A DNA stretch of 64,000 nt. Source: Ignavibacteriaceae bacterium (GTDB taxonomy: Bacteria; Bacteroidota; Ignavibacteria; Ignavibacteriales; Ignavibacteriaceae). The stretch lies in contig JACAFB010000033.1 in assembly GCA_013388545.1 (NCBI GenBank), positions 33,466 to 97,465 of the forward strand, given 5' to 3'. The first letter of the stretch is position 1; each line of letters begins with the position of its first letter. Below are positions 59,793-64,000 of this stretch, in pieces. The notes under the pieces are model-generated. The model was not told where the DNA came from. It saw nothing but the letters and a program-made list of their open reading frames with translations, and ran no database searches. Made by a program: the position numbers and the translations under genes.

Positions 59793-61025
59793 TTCAGCTA
59801 AGATCTTATCTGAATGAATTCGTGTGATTACTGTTATCAGAAATACAAAAACAATCGAAAGAACAACCGAATAAATAAATCCTGAGAAAAGGGATGATAT
59901 AAGCATTGAAACAATAGCGGCTAAAGCTGATGAAGAAATTCTTTTCAGATCGCCGCTTATTTTTTTGTTCCTTTCATTAAGAATAGCTAAGTAAAAGATA
60001 TAAATGATAAGAATAATAAATGATGCTAATCCCAGCAGGCCGCTTTCAAAATAAACCTGAAGAAAATCATTATGCCAGCCTCCGATTCCCTTATCGGCAA
60101 ACATTTCTTTTAGCTCTTGCGGAAATATTTCCCTGAATGTTCGCGGTCCAAATCCCAATACAGGGTGTTTATTAAGTAACTGCCCGGCACCCATCCAGAT
60201 AATATCCCGGTCCGATAAATAGCTTATGTTCTGAACACGTTCGCTTATTACCTGTGACGGTTTAAGAAAGTAGGCTGCGGCGAATAGGCTAAAAAATAAT
60301 CCAAGAAAAATTATTTCCTTTAGATTAAGCCTTCTTAAAAGCAGTGCTGAAATTAAAATCAGTACTGCAATTGCAATATTTGCTCTGCCCAAAGACGTAA
60401 CTAATCCAATAAAAAGTAAAGTAATTAAAAAAGACCATAAAAATGCACGCGAGGTTTCTTTTGTCTGTCGCGGAAAATACAGACCGGCTGAAAATGCGGT
60501 TAGAATATAACAGGAAAACACAGTATAACTTGACGAAAATCCCTGTGCCCGGTCGACTATTCCCAAAACAAACCGGATTGAACCAATAGCTGCCATTACA
60601 GCCGCACCGATAATAAAAATCATAAAAAGGTTGTGAATTTTTTTCCCCGGCAGAGTTTTCAGATAGAAGTTAACAGAAACAAATGATGAATAAAAAAGTG
60701 CTTCTTTATAAAGCGATTCATTGCTGAGTGCAGGATATTCTGAGAAAATAATTGAAAGAATTCTGATGAACCCGAAAAGTATTATCAATGAAGTTAAAGT
60801 ATCCATTGCTTTTCTTTTTTCTCTCCAGCGTTCGGTAAGCCAAATAATAAAAATAACTGCGCCGATGAATTGCATAAGTGCAAGCGATAATACAAAGCTG
60901 ACTGCGAATATTGAAAGTAGAACAAAAATTATCCTGCCACTAATTCTGCTTGAAGCTAATGCAGGAAACTGGTCGCCCTGTTCTAACCGGAAATTCAGCT
61001 TTTCAAGTGCATTTCTGAAAATCAT
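59751..61025 (-). CDS. O-antigen ligase-like (Wzy_C) membrane protein
   Basis: The 424-residue protein has about 10 transmembrane segments and a loop with WHNDFLQVYFESGLLGLASF near 320-340, the Wzy_C signature. The family includes WaaL O-antigen ligases and bacterial oligosaccharyltransferases. It acts in surface glycan assembly; the exact acceptor is not known. The neighbouring exporter and glycosyltransferase support this. Confidence 0.75.
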   Translation of the reverse strand: MIFRNALEKLNFRLEQGDQFPALASSRISGRIIFVLLSIFAVSFVLSLALMQFIGAVIFIIWLTERWREKRKAMDTLTSLIILFGFIRILSIIFSEYPALSNESLYKEALFYSSFVSVNFYLKTLPGKKIHNLFMIFIIGAAVMAAIGSIRFVLGIVDRAQGFSSSYTVFSCYILTAFSAGLYFPRQTKETSRAFLWSFLITLLFIGLVTSLGRANIAIAVLILISALLLRRLNLKEIIFLGLFFSLFAAAYFLKPSQVISERVQNISYLSDRDIIWMGAGQLLNKHPVLGFGPRTFREIFPQELKEMFADKGIGGWHNDFLQVYFESGLLGLASFIILIIYIFYLAILNERNKKISGDLKRISSSALAAIVSMLISSLFSGFIYSVVLSIVFVFLITVITRIHSDKILAESVQEKPQTQPAID

Positions 61026-61190
61026 ATATGCTTCTGTTTTCTTAAAGAATGGATTTAATAATTATTCTTCTGCCTCCTAAAAGTAATGCAGTATTAAAAG
61101 AAATCATAATTGCAAACCGAAAGTTTATGTTCGCAAAAATTCAATTTAAACGATTATCTTTTAACCCAGGATTTAAAACATTCGTGTCAC

Positions 61191-63017
61191 ATGAAAGTTT
61201 TTTGGCGATTCTTTAAATATCTTAAACCGTACATCAGACCGCTTGCCGCCGCAAATTTTTTTATGCTGCTGTTTGTGTTGTTCAGTCTGGCTTCAATTGG
61301 ATTGGTTATGCCTTTTATCGATCTGCTTTTCAATCAATCGCCCAAACAGTTCGATCCAGCTCAAACAATCAGCATACTGGATTTAAAAGATTGGCTTTCC
61401 TACATGCTTAATAAGTTTGTTGCTTCATATTCAAAACTTGAACTGGTTACATATCTGTGTGTGCTGATAATCATTGTGTTTCTGTTAAAAAATCTTTTCT
61501 CATATCTTCAAACATGGTATATGTCCTTTGTTGAACAGGGAATTATCAGGGATATTCGCTTACAGCTTTATACTCATTTTCACAAGCTTTCCCTCGGATA
61601 TTTTACCGAGGAAAAAAAAGGCATACTTATCTCGCGAATCATCAACGATGTTCAGATTATTAAAGACTCAATGATTGCAGTAATAAACAGCCTTTTCAGG
61701 GATCCTCCACTTATCATAATATTTTCTACTGTGCTTTTTATTTTTAACTGGAAGTTGACTTTATTGATATTTGCTTTACTTCCTGTAACCGGAATCATAC
61801 TCGCGAAAATCGGTGATTCGTTAAAAAGAAAAAGCATAAAATCACAGGAACGAATTGCTGATATTACTTCAATACTTGATGAAACCTTCGGCGCAATGAG
61901 AATTGTGAAAGCTTTTGGAATGGAAGAATATGAAATAAAAAGATTTCGCGAAGAAGAGAAAAAATATTTCGGGCTGCTCACAAGTCTAGTAAGAAGGCGT
62001 GCACTTGCGGCTCCGATTACAGAGTTTATCGGGGTTATAACAATAACAATAATTCTCTATTTCATCGGCAGCCAGATTGTTCTCGGGAAAAGTGATATGA
62101 CCCCGGGAGCGTTTTTTGTTTTTATCGGAATATTTTTTCAGATGATGCCGTCTCTAAAATTATTCGGACAGGTTTTTAACAGCATCCAGGAAGGAATTGC
62201 CGCTTCTGAAAGAGTATTCACAATTCTTGATACAACCCCTAAAGTTCTTGATGCACCCGGTGCAGTTGAGATGAAATCTTTCGAAAAAAGCATTCGATTT
62301 AACGACGTCAGCTTTAAGTATGAAAAGAGCGATTTGATCCTTAAAAATATTAACCTGGAAATTAAGAAGGGCGAAGTGCTTGCAATTGTTGGTCCCAGCG
62401 GTGCCGGTAAATCCAGCCTTGTTGACCTGATCCCAAGATTTTATGATGTTACCGGTGGCTCGATAAAAATAGATGATATCGATATTAAAAATATTTCTAT
62501 GAAATCTCTTCGCTCATTTATCGGAGTTGTTACACAGGAGACAATTTTGTTCAACGATACTGTCAGGAACAACATTGCTTACGGGCTTCAGGATATAACA
62601 ATCGATGCGATAATTGAAGCTGCAAAAGCTGCCAATGCTCATAATTTCATCAGCGAATTGAAAGATGGTTACGAAACTGTTATCGGTGACAGAGGAACAA
62701 AACTCTCCGGAGGCGAGAGACAAAGATTATCCATCGCCAGAGCTTTGCTTAAAAATCCACCGATTCTTATTCTTGACGAAGCCACTTCATCGCTCGATAC
62801 CGAATCTGAGGTCCTTGTTCAGCAGGCAATAGAAAGATTGATGAAGGGAAGGACTTCAGTAGTGATTGCTCACAGACTATCCACAGTTCAGAATGCCGAT
62901 AAAATTATTGTGTTAAGTGACGGATCTATTGTAGAGGAAGGTTCGCATGAAGAGCTTCTGAAACTTAACGGTCTTTATCATAAATTGTACTTTATGCAGT
63001 TTAAACTCGATCAATGA
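61191..63017 (+). CDS. MsbA-like ABC transporter, fused membrane and ATPase domains
   Basis: The 608-residue exporter has six transmembrane segments in the first 330 residues and an ATPase with Walker A GPSGAGKSS (about 401-409), signature LSGGERQRLSIARALL and Walker B LILDEATSSLD. This is the MsbA/lipid-exporter layout; lipid A or glycolipid export is inferred. I used ATG 61191 (MKVFWRFFKYL); an upstream frame from 61110 adds 27 unusual residues. Its stop overlaps the next start (ATGA). Confidence 0.87.
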   Translation: MKVFWRFFKYLKPYIRPLAAANFFMLLFVLFSLASIGLVMPFIDLLFNQSPKQFDPAQTISILDLKDWLSYMLNKFVASYSKLELVTYLCVLIIIVFLLKNLFSYLQTWYMSFVEQGIIRDIRLQLYTHFHKLSLGYFTEEKKGILISRIINDVQIIKDSMIAVINSLFRDPPLIIIFSTVLFIFNWKLTLLIFALLPVTGIILAKIGDSLKRKSIKSQERIADITSILDETFGAMRIVKAFGMEEYEIKRFREEEKKYFGLLTSLVRRRALAAPITEFIGVITITIILYFIGSQIVLGKSDMTPGAFFVFIGIFFQMMPSLKLFGQVFNSIQEGIAASERVFTILDTTPKVLDAPGAVEMKSFEKSIRFNDVSFKYEKSDLILKNINLEIKKGEVLAIVGPSGAGKSSLVDLIPRFYDVTGGSIKIDDIDIKNISMKSLRSFIGVVTQETILFNDTVRNNIAYGLQDITIDAIIEAAKAANAHNFISELKDGYETVIGDRGTKLSGGERQRLSIARALLKNPPILILDEATSSLDTESEVLVQQAIERLMKGRTSVVIAHRLSTVQNADKIIVLSDGSIVEEGSHEELLKLNGLYHKLYFMQFKLDQ

Positions 63018-63868
63018 TGAAAGTTAGCGGCTTTACTATTATCAGGAATGGGATAAAATATTTTTATCCTTTCAGGGAAGCTATTCTTAGTATTCTCCCG
63101 CTGTGCGATGAGCTTATTGTTAACGTTGGAGATTCCGAGGACAACACTTACCAGGAAGTAAAATCAATAGGTGATAATAAAATCAAAGTTATCAGAAGAA
63201 CCTGGGATATGAGTTTACGTGAAGGCGGCAAGCTGCTTTCTGTTGAAACAAATGAGGCAATAAAAGAATGTACAGGTGATTGGGGATTTTATATTCAGGC
63301 AGATGAAGTGCTTCATGAAAAATATTACAATGCAGTCAGCAGGGCTATGAATAATTATCTAAACGATGATTCGGTTGAAGGATTAAGATTCAGGTATAAA
63401 CACTTTTACGGAAGCTTTGATTATTACCAGGATAACTACAGAAACTGGTATACAAAAGAAGTGCGGGTTATTAAACTGAAACGCGGGATAGTTTCCTGGG
63501 GTGATGCAATGAACTTCAGACATACCAGTGGAACATCACTCAGAGCAAAGGACATTGATGCAGAGATTTATCATTACGGCTGGGTGAGGCCTCCTGATAC
63601 AATGATGCTAAAACGAATTGACTTTCACAAACTTTATCATTCAGACGATGAGATGCCGGCGCTTTATGCTTCATCAGTAAGGCTTGATGATCTGGGCAAC
63701 TTGAAAAAGTTTGATGGTACTCACCCTGCAGTAATGCTCGAACGAGTAAAAATGTGCAACTGGCAATTCGATGCTAAGATTGAAAAGCAGCATCCTGACT
63801 GGCTTAGAAAAGTTTTAATCTTTTTCCTTCCGCTTACAAAGAGGATAAAACAACTCTTCAGATATTGA
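63014..63868 (+). CDS. Family 2-type glycosyltransferase
   Basis: The 284-residue protein starts VSGFTIIRNGIKYFYPFREA with a GT-A fold and the DSEDNT segment near 38-43; WGFYIQADEVLHE holds a DxD-like acidic motif. Substrates are unknown. It overlaps the ABC exporter by four bases, so it likely makes or modifies the exported glycolipid. The terminator after it ends the operon. Confidence 0.78.
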   Translation: MMKVSGFTIIRNGIKYFYPFREAILSILPLCDELIVNVGDSEDNTYQEVKSIGDNKIKVIRRTWDMSLREGGKLLSVETNEAIKECTGDWGFYIQADEVLHEKYYNAVSRAMNNYLNDDSVEGLRFRYKHFYGSFDYYQDNYRNWYTKEVRVIKLKRGIVSWGDAMNFRHTSGTSLRAKDIDAEIYHYGWVRPPDTMMLKRIDFHKLYHSDDEMPALYASSVRLDDLGNLKKFDGTHPAVMLERVKMCNWQFDAKIEKQHPDWLRKVLIFFLPLTKRIKQLFRY

Positions 63869-63883
63869 TTATTCTTTATTCTA

Positions 63884-63913
63884 AAACCCTCGCAGAGATG
63901 CGGGGGTTTTTTG
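63884..63913 (+). terminator. Terminator after glycosyltransferase gene
   Basis: AAACCC and CGCA pair with TGCG and GGGTTT around a GAGA loop, followed by TTTTTT. The downstream 87 bases to the window end hold no gene. Confidence 0.88.
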
Positions 63914-64000
63914 TTGCGAAGAATTAAGATTTAAATATGGTGCATATTCTATATTAAACTATTCTCTCGAATCTGATTTAAATATTGCTTAAGTTATAAG

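Overview
The window looks like a chromosomal segment of a low-GC bacterium of the Bacteroidota/Chlorobiota/Ignavibacteriota group, most likely an Ignavibacteria-type lineage. Pointers are a type IX secretion (T9SS) C-terminal sorting domain, Bacteroidota-type promoters (TTTG about 20 nt before TAnnTTTG), few strong Shine-Dalgarno sites in housekeeping operons, the alternative Bacteroidota GlmU family, type B L31 without zinc cysteines, and frequent TTG starts. The lineage is an inference from family content; no rRNA or tRNA gene was seen.

Region 1 (1-13231, all minus strand) is a redox and nitrogen block. It holds NADP-type glutamate dehydrogenase (gdhA) and a four-gene operon: NuoE-like protein with an added zinc-ribbon tail, a 1057-residue NuoF-GltD fusion, a HoxU/NuoG-N-like Fe-S protein, and a GltB-type FMN protein that lacks the usual 3Fe-4S cysteines. 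Together these look like a composite flavin/Fe-S complex joining NAD(H) and NADP(H) chemistry to an FMN synthase-like subunit. This is the most unusual system in the window. Two large paralogous proteins (receiver-like domains plus a PEP-synthase-type ATP-grasp domain) flank the block; the left one is cut by the window edge.

Region 2 (13232-19451) is an envelope region: a decayed lipoprotein gene on the minus strand, two intact lipoproteins, a barrel-like protein with a transglutaminase-like C-terminus, a FecR/TPR-like protein and a LapA-like membrane protein.

Region 3 (19542-28498) is the conserved translation/RNA block rimP-nusA-infB-rbfA-truB-ribF-rpsO-pnp, preceded by a Bacteroidota-type promoter and a hairpin with U-tract directly before rimP. 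Region 4 (28788-39606) carries RNase G, gcvT, comB-like, ftsK, lolA-like, a UPF0104 membrane protein, a small outer-membrane protein, uppP, a cyclophilin lipoprotein and holA. Region 5 (39700-53427) carries an ECF sigma factor with a probable membrane partner, L31, the alternative GlmU, rsmB, a RodZ-like protein, ligA, a STAS protein next to a sodium:solute symporter, a MiaE-like hydroxylase, a methyltransferase, DUF423, a small CcmE-like protein and uvrB.

Region 6 (53457-57246, minus strand) contains a T9SS-exported protein gene broken twice (a frameshift after the signal peptide and an amber codon inside the sorting domain), then truA, queD and queE, with a REP-like structured repeat between queD and queE. 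Region 7 (57307-63913) has rpsT, a GlmU-like nucleotidyltransferase with a beta-helix, a small barrel protein, an O-antigen-ligase-like protein, an MsbA-like ABC exporter and a glycosyltransferase, suggesting surface glycan and lipid export functions.
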